From Notolepis coatsorum (taxonomy: Eukaryota > Chordata > Actinopteri > Aulopiformes > Paralepididae), in NCBI GenBank assembly GCA_963971535.1, contig OZ020593.1, positions 38,359,932 through 38,423,931 of the forward strand: a stretch of DNA of 64,000 nt, given 5' to 3'. Position 1 is the first letter of the stretch; every line of letters starts with the position of its first letter. Shown in pieces: positions 22,736 to 35,028 of the stretch. A program made the translations under genes and the position numbers. The notes under the pieces are model-generated. The model was not told the DNA's origin. It made no database searches and was given only the letters and a program-made list of their open reading frames with translations.

Positions 22736-23018
22736 AAATACAACTCCAAAACATTCCTGTGTTGTGACCTGTGTATTTACCACGTGGAGAAATTAAAAAT
22801 AATTATTAGACATTTTCATTTTCTAAACGGATATATACTCTGAACTATTTGCCGAACCACTGCTGCCTGGGCGCAGTGATTTCATCACCTCAAAAGCCCT
22901 GGTTTTCAAAAAGCAACAGGGCTTTAGAGGTGATGAAATGAAATAATTATTTCTCCACGTGGTAAATACACAGGTCACAACATGTTTACAGGAAAGTTTT
23001 GGAGTTGTATTTGGAGTG
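22730..23018. mobile_element. Fold-back element
   Basis: Long inverted arms: 22730-22795 (CACTCCAAATACAACTCC...) pairs with 22944-23018 (...GGAGTTGTATTTGGAGTG). A second inverted pair lies inside: TTTCATCACCTC at about 22881 and GAGGTGATGAAA at about 22928, with AGCCCTG/CAGGGCT adjoining. The whole unit can form a long hairpin. It ends the gypsy fragment. A clear TSD was not found, so the superfamily is open. Confidence 0.75.
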
Positions 23019-23490
23019 TATTTCGTGACTGTTGGGAACTGGGCTACACTGGCACACCTACTTCCAGTGAATGACGCTAAGCTAGGCTAATGGTGCGGCT
23101 GTTCCCTAAGCCTAATGTATGCACAGAGAAGAAAGGGGTATGTATCTGCTTGTCTAACTCCAGGGTAGATGGCAAATAAGCTAATTTCCCAAAAAGTTGG
23201 CATGTTCCTTTAACAATTTTTTCAAAAAGATGATAAAAGAAATGTAGTATTGCACACTGTCTCTGTACATTTGCGCTCCTCGTTGACAAGTACACCGCCT
23301 GTGGCAGACCACCTGCCGATCAGAGGCCGGGAAATTCTTAAATTTAAAAAAAAATACTGTTTAAAACCGTTGGTGCCTCTGGGAGTCTGTAAAAAACATT
23401 TGCATAGCACACAGTGATGCAGAGCTTGCTTTATTTCTGCTGGACATGTAAGCTCACTTCTGTTAATTTCTCTGACATTGCCTACCCCAC

Positions 23491-23722
23491 TTTTCTTTAT
23501 TTTATTTTTTTTAAACTTTATTTTTTTGCGTTTATCGCTTTTTCTGGTCAAGCATGACCGACAGAAACAGGTTGAATGGGATGTAGAGTAGGGGAAGACA
23601 CTCTGAGAAAATACGGCGGGTCCGGGAATCGAACTCGTGTACCCCAGATCCGTGACGAGCACGGTTGTCCCCGACGCAGAGATGGCGCAGAGGTACGCGG
23701 TGAGCTACGGGAGCTCGCCAAC
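23491..23722 (-). mobile_element. tRNA-derived SINE (family B), reverse
   Basis: A reverse copy with TTTATCGCTTTTTCTGGTCA, GGAATCGAACTCGTGT and the GAGCTACGGGAGCTC head. The direct repeat CCTACCCCAC lies at 23481-23490 and 23723-23732. Confidence 0.88.
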
Positions 23723-23732
23723 CCTACCCCAC

Positions 23733-24476
23733 CTTTTTAAAGATGCACTGAGATTTTCAAACATTTGAAATAAGGACCAAGTAGACTCAACCGTGTACAA
23801 TTGCGTAGAATAAGCATGTGGTTTAGTGGTTGAATCTACACAGTCCTCACTCCTGCAGACTGGCATTGGAGGCCACGTAGACTCAATGACTAAATTAAGC
23901 AATGTTAATATTTCAGTGCAAAAGCAACTATACTCGCTGTTTTGTATTGTGCAGTGATGTAACACTCCAGCCCAAAATGTGTCTCCGCTCATGATGCCAC
24001 ACTACTGTATATCTCAGAAATTACTACAACTCCTTTTCAAGTTGATTCATGTAGACTAATATATCATGTACAGTATGTAGCCTATCATGAATGTATCAAG
24101 CAGGCACATTTTCCTTCATTTATGACTATAATCCCAAGAGCCACCTGCTGTAAAGCCATTGGATGCGTGTTGAAAGGTCAGTGATGATGGGGGGATTCAA
24201 AGTTCAGTTCATTTGAACCTGCATGGCAAATCATTCTTGTGCTGAAATGATGAACACTGCTTGTGGTTGAGTCAATACTGTCCTCACTTTAAAAAATGTT
24301 AACCCTTACACTACGCTTAACTTAGCCCTAATTCTAGCCCTAACCCTAAAACTAAACATAACCCTAAAATACTGTATACTAATTTTAAGTGACCAGCCAA
24401 AATGTCCCCACTTTCCCCCCAAACTCCTCATGCCTTTCTCCAGTATACACAAGTATAGTAACACAAATACCATACA

Positions 24477-24514
<38 letters not shown>

Positions 24515-26044
24515 CACAGTGTGAGTGGCCATACAGTTTAATGCATTTCACCACAGAGGGCCCAGGGGACTGGAGACCCTCCTGGATGAGAAGATCTGGC
24601 GGAGAGCAAGCTGTGTCAATGACACTTGATCAGTCTACAATGGTAACTAACCAGTTTCACCCCCCACCCTGTTCTGTTCTCATCTCACCCAGTTCCCACT
24701 GCTTGACTGGCAGCAGTCCATAGACGCACACCTGCTTAGGCTATCCTCACTGTTCTATACAAGTAGGGGGGGTTAATGATTGTGTGTGTGTGTGTGGGGG
24801 GGGGGGGGGGGTCCAAGTGCATGCATTGATGTATGCATGTCTCACTTTGATCCCAGAGCTCTTAACATCATCTCCTAGCCACCTCTGGCTCTGAATACAT
24901 TGCCAGGCACATGGTAACAATATGTTACCAGAGGCCTCAGTCATGCTAAATTAGAGATCTTCATTTAGAGGTGTCGGTCTGGATATGGTAATCGCCCCCC
25001 CCCCCCCCCCCCCCCCTCCTCATTTCCCTCCCACTTAATTTCTCCTCTTCTTTTTTAGAGGTGATAAAATGCCCAGGGGCTGACTAGGCAGGAAAATTGA
25101 TCTGTGTGTGTGTGTGTGTGTCCGTCAGAGGCAGCAGACCCATGGAACGTCAATCTGCTTGCCTCAAAGATGAGGGGAATCGGCCGTGTGTTTATTTTTT
25201 TGCAGAACTGGAAAAATACACAATGTATTGCTTTTCAATAGAGCTGAAAGATATGGACAAAATATTATATTGTGATTTTTCTTTATAGATATTGCAATTG
25301 TGATATAGTAGCTAGCGATATAACTTTCTAAGGTCCAGTCTTGAGTTTATAATCTACATTTTCTTTTCATGTTGTTGACACTGCTACTACACTGCAGTAC
25401 TCGTCTTCAGTCCAGTGAAACATTAAGTAGTTGTTTTGTCTCTGTGTTCCAGCTAATTGGATTTGAAATGGAACAATGACAATGAGGTTAAAGTGCAGAC
25501 TTCCAGCTTTCATTTGAGGGTGTTTATATCTATATTGGGTGAACCATGTGGAAACCAGAAACATTAACATAATCCTAAATAAAGTTATCATATTTAATAT
25601 TTGGTTGCAAATCCTTCACAATCATTGACTGCCTGAACTTCTGAAGTCTGCTACTATTAAGTGGTAATTTGTGAAATTATTTAGTCTTTCTTGTTAACAA
25701 AGCAGAGTAATGCCCCTCAATACGTACTGAATGGGACTTAATGGGATTTTAGGTGTAAAGTGGACTCTCACAGTTTGGGATATGTAGACATCCGAGTGTT
25801 ATGTTGTCCAGTCCCTGGGGGCTCAAAGAAAATATAAACCCTCACTATAAATGAAAGAACAAATAGGTGTAATGTCAGTGACTTTTTCCTGCCTGACTTT
25901 GCCATAGACTTCCATAGCAAAATTGGACATGAAAAGGTCACTGAAATTGCACTTATCTGTACTTTCAAGGTTAATTTATCCAATTACTTTTGGTCCCCTA
26001 AAACGGGGATGAAAACGGCTACAATCGCTACAGTTAATCCGATA
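23733..26044. other. Anonymous DNA with simple repeats
   Basis: Holds (CA)n at about 24478-24520, (TG)n/poly-G at 24780-24811, poly-C at 24995-25016 and (TG)n at 25102-25120. CCCTAACCCTAA-like motifs near 24320-24365 are too few for a telomeric array. No exon was supported. Confidence 0.5.
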
Positions 26045-26225
26045 TGGATGTGCACACACACACCAACCGACGGCAATCGTTCAATGTGCCAATCTGCTCA
26101 TCAGGAGCAGTTAGGGGTCAAGTATCTTGCTCAAGGACACTTTGACATGTTGCCATGAGGTGCCGGAATCTAACCGGGAATCTTCCGATTTCCAGACGAC
26201 CACTTTATCTCCTGAGCCACTGTTG
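26045..26225 (-). mobile_element. Diverged SINE C, reverse
   Basis: It shows the same order as the copy at 10165: the CAACCGACGGCA, TCTTGCTCAAGGACAC and CCTGAGCCACTGTTGC parts on this strand, with many substitutions. The 3' tail is missing. Confidence 0.75.
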
Positions 26226-26329
26226 CTGATGAGCCTTACTTTCAAAACAAACATTAATTTGTATTTGATGGTGGTCCTCTGTACTCTGGTGAAAAATATA
26301 ATCTGTGCATTTCATATCACTATGCACCA

Positions 26330-26975
26330 CAGTAAGACTACCATTAAAAAGTTTGGGGTCACCCAGACAATTTCGTGTTTTCCATGAAAACTCACACTTT
26401 TATTTATCAAATGAGTTGCAAAATGAAGAGAAAATATAGTCAAGACATTGACAAGGTTAGAAATAATGATTTTTATTTTGAAATAATAATTTTGTCCTTC
26501 AAACTTTGCTTCCGTTAAAGAATGCTCCCTTTGCAGCAATGCAGACCTTTGGCATGCTAGCTGTTAATTTGTTGAGGGAATCTGAAGAAATGTCACCCAT
26601 GCTTCCTGAAGCACCTCCCACAAGTTGGATTGGCTTGAAGTGCCTTCTTGCGTACCATACGGTCAAGCTGCTCCCACAACAGCTCAATGGGGTTGAGATC
26701 TGGTGACTGCGCTGGTCACTCCATTACAGACAGAATACCAGCTGCCTGCTTCTTCCCTAAATAGTTCTTGCATAATTTGGAGGTGTGCTTTGGGTCATTG
26801 TCCTGTTGTCGGAGGAAATTGGCTCCAACCAAGCACTGTCCACAGGGTATGGCATGGTGTTGCAAAATTGAGTGATAGCCTTCCTTATTCAAAATCCCTT
26901 TTATCTTGTACAAATCTCCCACTTTACCAGCACCAAAGCAGCCCCAGACCATCACATTACCTCCACCAGACCCTC
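26330..26975 (-). pseudogene. Truncated Tc1/mariner transposase
   Basis: The minus strand encodes the C-terminal half of a Tc1 transposase: NVMVWGCFGAGKVGDL, QQDNDPKHTSK (second catalytic Asp region) and PDLNPIELLWEQLDR (the catalytic Glu). Frames then break before the terminal region at about 26335 (AAAAAGTTTGGGGTCACCC). The N-terminal DNA-binding half is absent; where it should continue, a SINE A fragment is joined at about 26976. Confidence 0.9.
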
Positions 26976-27200
26976 GCCGCTGAGAGATTGCGCTGTGCAG
27001 GTGAAAAGATGCGACTGCTGCCTCCTCGTGTACCGGAGGGGACACGTGATGCAAGGCTTCGTCCACATTGCAGCCGGCTTGTGGGAGGCATGGCCTAACA
27101 ACGTTCGAGACAGGGGAGGGTAGAATTGGACGATACGAAATTGGGGACGGGAGAAAAAATAGAAAAATGTGGAGAAAAAGTAGATTTAAAAAAAAAAAAA
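26976..27200 (+). mobile_element. SINE A 3' fragment
   Basis: Carries GGTGAAAAGATGCGACTGCT, GTACCGGAGGGGACACGTGA and the GGAGAAAAAGTAG-poly-A tail shared by SINE A. The tRNA-like head is missing. It abuts the Tc1 transposase fragment. Confidence 0.8.
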
Positions 27201-28156
27201 GTGCATAGAATGCCCCTGAAATAATATGACAGCATAGAAAGTACAGTTGTTTTTTTAACATTTCAAAACACCAGTGCAGAGGTATGGGTACTGAGCAATA
27301 GGACAGGCTTCTGTAAATCCTGAACTGGCCCTTTAACTGTATTAATGTATTCACTGGGCTCTACATTCATTTCTAGACCTCACTGGCTGACCCCCATCCA
27401 GGTTTGGATGCAATGTATGTAACAGGAACTGTTTTGCATAAACAGTCTGGAAACTTGCAGCAATTTTACTCTCCACTGCCCGGCTGCTGGCACATGCCAG
27501 ATGTGCAACAATAGACGCTTCCATATGTGCAGCAAGGGAGAAATTCAATATTCTTCAATTTTCATCTCTTTATGTCTGCAGCCTGACATCTTTTTTTTAT
27601 TCTGACAAGATTGGTTACCATGTTGTTGAGACTCTGGGGCAAAAGTCAATGTATCATGATATGATATCATGCTTGTGGCTCTTTGTAGTGCGCTATGAAC
27701 TTGTAAATATGTAAATAGTTGAATTACCAATTCAATTACACCTGTTTGTGTCTAAACTATCAGAGCCTTTATGTGATCTAAAGTGTAAAGTTAGCTGCTG
27801 TAATAAAATCAAAAGTGCAAATGGTTATGAGTCGACAATGATGGGTATAGCATGATAAATCTGGACTATATAAATAACAAACACAAACAGACAATTTCAA
27901 CAGGTTGGCTACATAGAACTATATAACCGTTTACTAATGGTTAAATAAAATCCCTATGTTCTTCTTCCGGTGAAAATGTTGGTCTTTTTTTCCAGGTATC
28001 GCGTGATCCAACCGAAACGGCCACTCTCGTGGGTTGAACGAGCCGTGGGTCTCGCGGTAACTCGACGCAGCAGCCTCCAGTTTCCTTTTCCTGGGGTCGG
28101 CGCGTGTGCTTTTTTTTTTTTTTTCAAGTGTGATTCTGAGCTGCCGTAGTGTGGGG
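27201..28156. promoter_or_regulatory. Upstream and 5' UTR region of FUBP3 (inferred)
   Basis: This precedes the start codon. The last 200 bp (27960-28156) are CpG-containing and GC-richer than the flanks, consistent with a housekeeping-type promoter and 5' UTR. No TATA box or defined start site could be assigned. Confidence 0.4.
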
Positions 28157-28252
28157 ATGATGATGATGGCGGAGCTGGTTCAGGGACAGGCCTCGGTGGC
28201 TCAGCCTGGAACGAAAGATGGCTTCGCTGACGCTTTGCACCGGGCCCGACAG
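28157..28252 (+). CDS. fubp3: FUBP3 exon 1 coding part
   Basis: FUBP3 belongs to the far upstream element-binding (FUBP/KSRP) family, nuclear and cytoplasmic proteins that bind single-stranded DNA or RNA through four KH domains; FUBP1 is known to act on MYC transcription. The frame reads AELVQGQ..., then DGFADALHRARQ, which matches the family's amphipathic N-terminal segment. AELVQGQ distinguishes FUBP3 from FUBP1 and KSRP. Four consecutive ATG codons (28157-28166) precede it. The last, ATGGCGGAG at 28166, has the best context (G at +4) and gives the expected MAELVQGQ start, though initiation at an earlier ATG would add only methionines. Coding stops at 28252 with CAG|gtaatg, phase 0. No KH domain is encoded here. 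Confidence 0.9.
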
Positions 28253-31200
28253 GTAATGCATTCCAACGGAAGAGAAACCGTTTGCTTTCGGATGACAAAC
28301 AAGCAAGACCTTTACCGTGCGGCGGAGGAGTGCACTTTTTCCACCAGCGCACCCCTAGACCCCCCCCCTACTCTAAACACAGTCCTCACGATAGCTCGCG
28401 AGCAGCTACATGTAGTATAGTGTAGTGTAGCCACGAGCTCCTCTCAGCCGAGCTGCACACCCTGTCTGTGCGGCGGGCAGATTAGAGTGCGGCCCACAAG
28501 ACGCACAACAAACAGTACAAAAACAAACAAACAAGCAGACAAAACACGCCTTAAGTAATAAACAAACGCCTTGCATAATACCAGAGTGAGGGAAACTTTG
28601 ACGAGACGACATGAGCAACACACTGCAACCTGTTGTAAAGAAGCCACAGAAGTTGAAGTTAGCTTAGCTTGCTGCTACTAACACGAGCTGAGAGCTTCCC
28701 CACTTGCTGCTGCTTGCTGGGTTTGTGGCCTAGTTCCGTGATGGAGCCGAGACTATCAGCTGTCAGAAAGTTATTAGGCAGCGAGCTGACTTGAAGCGAG
28801 ACAAAATGAATCTGTTTATATGACTGACTACTCTTACATTAGCAGTGGTGTAAAAGAACGGGTCGATGAACTGTAGCGAGCTAATCAGCTGGTTGCTACA
28901 ATGCTAGCTTAATGCTAGTCCTCCTTAGCTTGCTCGACAGCTAGCATACATAGCTTAGCCTGTGCGTACAGCAGGCAAAACTAATGATATAATCAAGCTG
29001 GTAGCAGCTAGTTGGGTCGGTACTATCCTAACTAGGCGACATTTGAGTTGGGTCATCTAATGGTAGCGTCACCCTTTAATATAAGCCCATCCCCCACTTG
29101 TTTGGTATAATTGTGTTTCACGTTTTCTTGGGCAATATCTATAAAGATTCAAACGGCTGCATTGTATACTAATACATACTGCTTTAGCTCTTACTGCATG
29201 AGACGACCACAATATAATTGTTACTGGGCTGCCTACTTTGATATAGTGAAACCAGTCTCACAGGTTCTTGGGTTATTTGTGGTGGTGGGATGCTAGGTCA
29301 GGCAAGGGATCCAGAGTGTTTGCAATTAGACTTAACACTTTTAATATTTAACTTTTTAAAGTTTCGAGTTAATTTTAAGACAATTAAGTCTCTTTGGGAA
29401 GAATGTCGCCATACAGGTGGTCGTTTAGTTTGTGTGGTGGAGTCTGCTACACACAGAGCTCCAAAGTATACCATAGAATGCATTAAGGCTACTTGTAAAC
29501 TCAAATGTGCCTGTTCATTTATTGCAAACAAATCAATTTGTAGGATCATCAAAATGGTAGGAAAAGCTATTCCTTATCTCAAAAGCTCAAGGACTTCATT
29601 GCCACAGGCAATAATATTCAAATGTAGGCTATAACATTTCCTGGACAGACATGAATTGCTCCTTTGAATACCCCCAGATAAGCATACGGCATAACCACAT
29701 GTCTGGGTTGCCCTGGTGTCTATTTCATAATGCCTTTGAGCCCCCCCCCCCTCTCTATCTCAGCTGTGTGCTCTGCCTGGGAGTTGGGCACACGTGTGGC
29801 CTTGTACCAGAGCTACATTACACTAGTGTGGCTGGCTTTAGTTTCTCCGTCTGATACAGTTGTAGCACTCAGCTGTCCCCCTCAGCTCCCCTGCAGGTCT
29901 TACTGCTGCCCCGGGCAAAGGGGTACAAGGCAAGCCAGCCAGGGGGACAGCTATGCCGTTCTGCTCTTATGAACTCGAAACCCAAGTTACTACAACACAA
30001 CGCAGTATCCACACGCTGAGGTTGGAAGCAGTACTCCTAGAGTAGGATAGTCTCATTCATATTTTCCAGGAATCGCCATATGTTTATAGTTCATGGTCAT
30101 CTCTAGTGTGTTGTGACTGGGCTCTTCCGACTGTCCCGGCTCTGGCTCCTAAATAACGGCACTGTCTCTGATGAGTTGCATAATCTGTCTGTTTATTGAT
30201 GGGCTGCTCTCATTAAAGTACACAAAGTAGTAATTAAGTACCCCACATGTTTTTCAGCTCACTAACGTATGGTCCTATTTAGGGTAGTTCTATATCCTTC
30301 CTCTTCTTTTTGTTCTTATGCTTCAGAGAAGTACTGGCAAGCATTTCCGTTTTGATAGAAACCCCATTCAACAAATTGTAAAGTGGTGCATGCTCCAGAA
30401 TAAGCACCCTGTACATAAGCCTGCAGCCAATACAGGCTAGTGGGACTAGCATTTATTATATTACCATCACCAGGCTATTGTAACAGTGTCCTATTTATTA
30501 CATGTGTCCTTCAGATTGTGAGTCCTTAGTTCTAGGCTAGAAAGAGGCGAGCCTTTGCAAAGAATAATGTTATGTAAATCCTAGGGTGAGTCATTATATA
30601 AATCGTTTTGTTCGAGATTGATTTCTCTGACACTTTATAAGGTGTAGTTGTTGTGGTGTAGTTGTGGTGTAGTTTTTTTTACATAAACCTAGGTCAGTAT
30701 GATTTTTTTCATACGTGTTGAGCAAAGATGGCCTTCAAGAAACTTGAGTGTCAATCCCAGTGGCGAGCGCAAAGATTGGCTGAGACTCCCATAAGCCCTC
30801 CCCTTCCACCACACGTTAGTGTTTACCTAGAGGCCTGAGCAAACGGCCCCTCAAGACCCCAGGGGATCCGTGCTGCTGGACAGACAGGCTGTCCTTTGGC
30901 GTTTTCGCTCCCTCTTGGACCTAGACTGCCTTCCTGGCTGTAACTCCCCTCCTCCAGGCTGACAGCAGTAGGACTCCCCTCCAGCAAGCAGCTGTGAGTG
31001 TGTGTGTGAGTGAGAGTGTGCTTTATCCCTGTCAGCTACTCCAAGGAGGTATGTTTACCTCGTCCTGCACAAGGCCCAAGCCTTTCCCTGGGTATTTGAT
31101 TTATCGGCGGTGCTGCTCACATTGCTGACATACCATCCCTCAACATTGCCCAGTAAGAAGGTTTAGCTGCAGGGAAGAGGTGGAGCTGCTCCCCCCCCCC

Positions 31201-31757
31201 CCCCCCCCCCCCCTCAGTGGCCCCCCTTTCCACACAACCAGTTCTCTGCTCTGAGATCAGATCTGGAGCTATGTTGGAAAACTTTCTTTTTTCTCCCTTC
31301 TCCTTCCTTTCATCCGTTCCTACCTCCATTCCACCCCTCTCCTCTTCCACCGGTTAGTTCTGAAGTAGATAATGATGCCTGAAGGTGATGGAAGCCTCTA
31401 ATTGTCTGCCTCTAATTGGCGACATTGTATTTCCATATTTCAAAATGACTTCAATTTCCACGCAGGTACAGATCTCAATTTTGTGCAATTTTGTGAAACG
31501 CTATACTTTTCTATGGAAAGAGAGGTGGCAATGGCATATTAAGGGGGGGGGCTCCAGTCAATCCTTTTATCCGGCGTGAGGGTTTGAATGTCAGTCTCTC
31601 CGGAGAACACAAGCTGCTAATTGAAGTTGGCGAGTGGCTAATTTTGAGAATTGCGTTGCAGGTAGTGTTCATTCAGACATGCAGCCTGTAGCTAAGATAC
31701 TATACAAACAAATGCACGCCAATACAGGGGAGTGAGAGAGAGGAGGGTTAGTTAATT

Positions 31758-32227
31758 TTTTTTTTATCTACCTTTTCTCCTTTTTCTGTGATTTTTCTCC
31801 CATCCCAATTTACCTCTCGTGCCAATTCTCCCTCCCCTGTCCTGATCGTTGCTCGCATGTGCCCCCACTGGCCGGTTGTAGGGAGGATAAGAAGCCCATC
31901 ACATGTCCCCTCCGATACATGTGGAGGCAGCCAGTCACATCTTTTCACCTGCCAGTGCGGACTCTCATTGGCGAGGAGTAACGTGTAGGAGGCTCACACT
32001 GCCCCCGCCATTTTCCTGTCTCTGCTGTGCAGGCGCCCTGACCGACCTGTAGGAGTCGCTGTTTACAACGACCAGACTACCACCCTTCGACTTCCCTCCC
32101 GCTAACTCTGCCAATTGAGTTAGTATGACGGCCGGCCCAAGCCGGAGGCATCGCTGACAGCCGGATTCAATACCGGTGTCTCTTGCGTTGGTGACGAGCG
32201 CAATGTCCGCTGGGCCACCCAGCCGCT
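31758..32227 (-). mobile_element. tRNA-derived SINE (family A), reverse
   Basis: T-rich start, body, then the tRNA-like head (CACCCAGCCGC on this strand). A perfect 14-bp duplication, AGGGTTAGTTAATT, lies at 31744-31757 and 32228-32241. This is one of the least decayed copies and can serve as a reference for family A. Confidence 0.93.
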
Positions 32228-32371
32228 AGGGTTAGTTAATTGTTGAGTGTTAAAGGAACACTGTTTGTATTATCAATTACTCATCACGTGTGGCTGAAGA
32301 TAAAACAAATTCTCGCATGCCTCCACACAGTGAATTGAGAATCTAAAAACGGTAGCCATTCTTCATTAATG

Positions 32372-32412
<41 letters not shown>

Positions 32413-32683
32413 GGGGGGGGTGTGTAACAGCGAAACCATATAAAATAATTTGTTTATGAACTCTCACAACTTGTGCAGTATAATCCAGGTAATTTATCCA
32501 ATTGTATGCTCGGTACAACACATGCATTTTTGCTAAAACCTTGCTAACGAAAACATTTCCGTATTAACACATTAACTGCCACGCTTATATCCATCAATGT
32601 TTGATCACTGCCACCAGTCTAAGTCTATGGAGATGTTTACCTTCTTTGCAGGGCTATAACTTTTTAAATTGTATTGCTAAATT

Positions 32684-33370
32684 AGGTGGTGCAGTGGGCA
32701 AGGCACTCACCACCAATGCTGGAGACGCTGGGTTCGAGCCCAGCTCTCCACATTGTTTTCAGTTTGGCTGGTAGTCCGTACTAATACAATTGGCAGTATT
32801 AGGGAGAGGGAAAACTGAGGGGTGGGGATCAGACGTTGTGTACAGCGACTCCTACAGGTCGATTGGTGCGCCTGTGCAGTAGAATCAAGAAGCGATGGGT
32901 GCGGCCGCGGCGCCCCTCCAAAGCGCAGACCCCTGACACTGAAAGTTCGCGCCGCGCAGGTGAAAAGATGCGACGGCGGGGAGCTCCCGTAGCTCACCGC
33001 ATATCTCGGCGCTATTTCTGCGCCGGGGAAAACCGTGCTCGTCACGGATCTGGGGGACACGAGTTCGATTCCCGGACCCGCCGTCATTTCTCAGAATGTC
33101 TTCCCCTGCTCTACATCCCATTTCAACCTGTTTCTGACCAGAAAAGCGATAAACGCTAAAAAATAAAGTTTAAAAAAAAGAAAAGATGCGACGGCTGCTA
33201 CCTCGAGTATCGGAGGGGACTCGTGCTATGTATGGCTTCGTCCACATTGCAGCCGGCTTGTGGGAGGCAAGAAACAGCGTTCGAGACAGGGGAGGGTTGA
33301 ATTGGACGATACGAAATTGGGATGGGAGAAAATAGAAAATGGGAGAAAAAAGTGGATAAATCTTTTTTTT
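32684..33370 (+). mobile_element. SINE A carrying a nested SINE B
   Basis: The head has AGGTGGTGCAGTGGGCAAGG and the B-box GGGTTCGAGCCC; the tail is T/A-rich. The 11-bp duplication ATTGCTAAATT lies at 32673-32683 and 33371-33381. The related sequence at about 45491-45510 reads through without the SINE (TTGTATTGCTAAATTGACAT) and is thus the empty site. Confidence 0.93.
32978..33179 (+). mobile_element. SINE B nested in SINE A (second case)
   Basis: The body starts GGGGAGCTCCCGTAGCTCAC, carries GAGTTCGATTCCCGG and ends in an A-rich tail. A 16-bp duplication, GAAAAGATGCGACGGC, lies at 32962-32977 and 33180-33195. This is the same position within SINE A as the insertion at 4566. Confidence 0.9.
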
Positions 33371-34302
33371 ATTGCTAAATTGACATTACTATGGCCCATT
33401 CAACATCGATTATCTATCGTTCAGGATGTAGGAACGTTTAACTTTTTCATTCACACATTCATACGAAAATACCGTCTAGAGTATAAATATGTTTTTATCG
33501 TTTTCTCCAGTAATTCCTAGAACGTGAGATATAGGCATAAATGCATATATTAGATTATCAAATGCCGTTTGATACCGATCCACGCTATATTAAAAATGTC
33601 AACTACATGGTCCTAAACGTTATGACTGATCATGCACGGGTGAACGGGGGGGGGGGGGGGGGGGGTCGTTTATAATTCCGTGATTGCCGTTAAATGATTT
33701 ATGTAGTATGGGTGATATATAGATCGGAGCAGTTTGCATCGATAATAGTAAACAAAAACGCTGAAAGTCACGGCAGCCTCCTCTTACCGTTGGGCGATGA
33801 TACTGGAGCAAACAGATCCCAGTTATTTGATGGGGATCGAGGCGATCCATTTCCGGTTTGTATAATACTAATACACGCCCAAATCATGTCGATTATTGAG
33901 TTATGGCAGCGATCCATATCCACGGTGTGTGGCTAGAGTCCTCGGATGATATGCGAGTGGCCGGACGTATTTAGGAGACGCACCGATATCCAACCGGCAT
34001 ATCCGGTTTGGCAACTCACCGATCATCCACCAGGTGGCAGTATTGAAGCGTTGCAGAGTTGTGCTGAGTCCCACAGCATCAGACAAGGCTCTGTGAGTGA
34101 AATATGAATACCATGGCGAAAATATGAAATATGATCAAAATAACCTTGTACGCCGTGATCTGGCAGAATTCGCATGAACTTGAATTGATAGGATTTTATC
34201 GATACGATTCCATTATCGATTCTGCTTATCGATTCGATTCTTTATCGATACCCTTATCGATACCTGATCAATTTATAATTTACATAAATAAATTGGAAAT
34301 GC

Positions 34303-34728
34303 AACAGAACTACATTTACATTTACATTTAGTCATTTAGTTGACGCTTTTATCCAAAGCGACTTACAAGTTCTGTACGACAAGCCATCAGGAAGGGCACA
34401 ACTCTATCAGCTGAGCAACAATGTTCATCAAAGTGTTGAGTGCTACAGTGTAGGTTAGTTTATTAGGACAAGTGCATGACAGTACGGTTAGTTAGGGTTA
34501 GATATATATTTTTTTATTCAGATAATGGTTGAAGAAGTGCGTCTTTAGTCGACGGCGAAAGATTGGACGTGATTAGGCTGTCCTAACTGGGGTGGGTAGT
34601 TCATTCCACCATTGTGGGGCAAGGACTGAGAATAGGCGACTTCTCTTTGATGACCCTCCCGGAGCTTGGATAGGAGTAGGTCTGAGGCGGCCAGAAGATG
34701 CAGAGCGTAGGGGTTTAAGCTGGTTAGA
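34303..34728 (-). mobile_element. 5'-truncated L2-type LINE, 3' end
   Basis: On the minus strand it carries the end of the RT-family protein (RPIFRRRLKTHF) and then the tail GTCGCTTTGGATAAAAGCGT with TAAATG repeats. The same truncation point is present in copy X2 (43588-44010), so the LINE entered before X was duplicated. The longer relative is at 46567-47893. Confidence 0.83.
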
Positions 34729-34939
34729 ATAACAACATGCAACTTGACATTTCTGATTGTCATTTATTGTTGAGCCCCCATGTCAGAAAAATACAAAAAC
34801 TGTAAAAAATAAAACATTAACTATAGCCTACACTTAAATAAAATAATGTATTTGAGATTCTCTTAAAATGTATTTATTTTTTTATTCTTAAACTAATTTA
34901 ATCTATTGAATAACAGGTCGTTATTCCTCTGACTTCTGT

Positions 34940-34941
<2 letters not shown>

Positions 34942-35003
<62 letters not shown>
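34942..35003. repeat. (CA)n microsatellite
   Basis: About 31 CA units; the orthologous position in repeat X copy 2 has a longer array (44234-44327). Confidence 0.95.
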
Positions 35004-35006
<3 letters not shown>

Positions 35007-35028
35007 CTCCCTCCCCGGGCCCCTGTCC

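Larger units (their letters stand above)
32568..34090. mobile_element. piggyBac-like element copy 1, right end lost
   Basis: It starts right after TTAA (32564-32567) with CACATTAACTGCCACGC. It is similar along its length to 45391-46149 plus 48393-48450: CGCTATAACTTTTTAAATTG-type sequence, a G-run followed by TCGTTTATAATTCCGTG, then CCACCAGGTGGC. The matching right terminus and second TTAA are not visible. A SINE A with a nested SINE B interrupts it at 32684-33370. Confidence 0.65.

Noticed and set aside
24300-24370. CCCTAACCCTAA motifs
   Set aside because: Only a few interrupted units; not a telomeric array.
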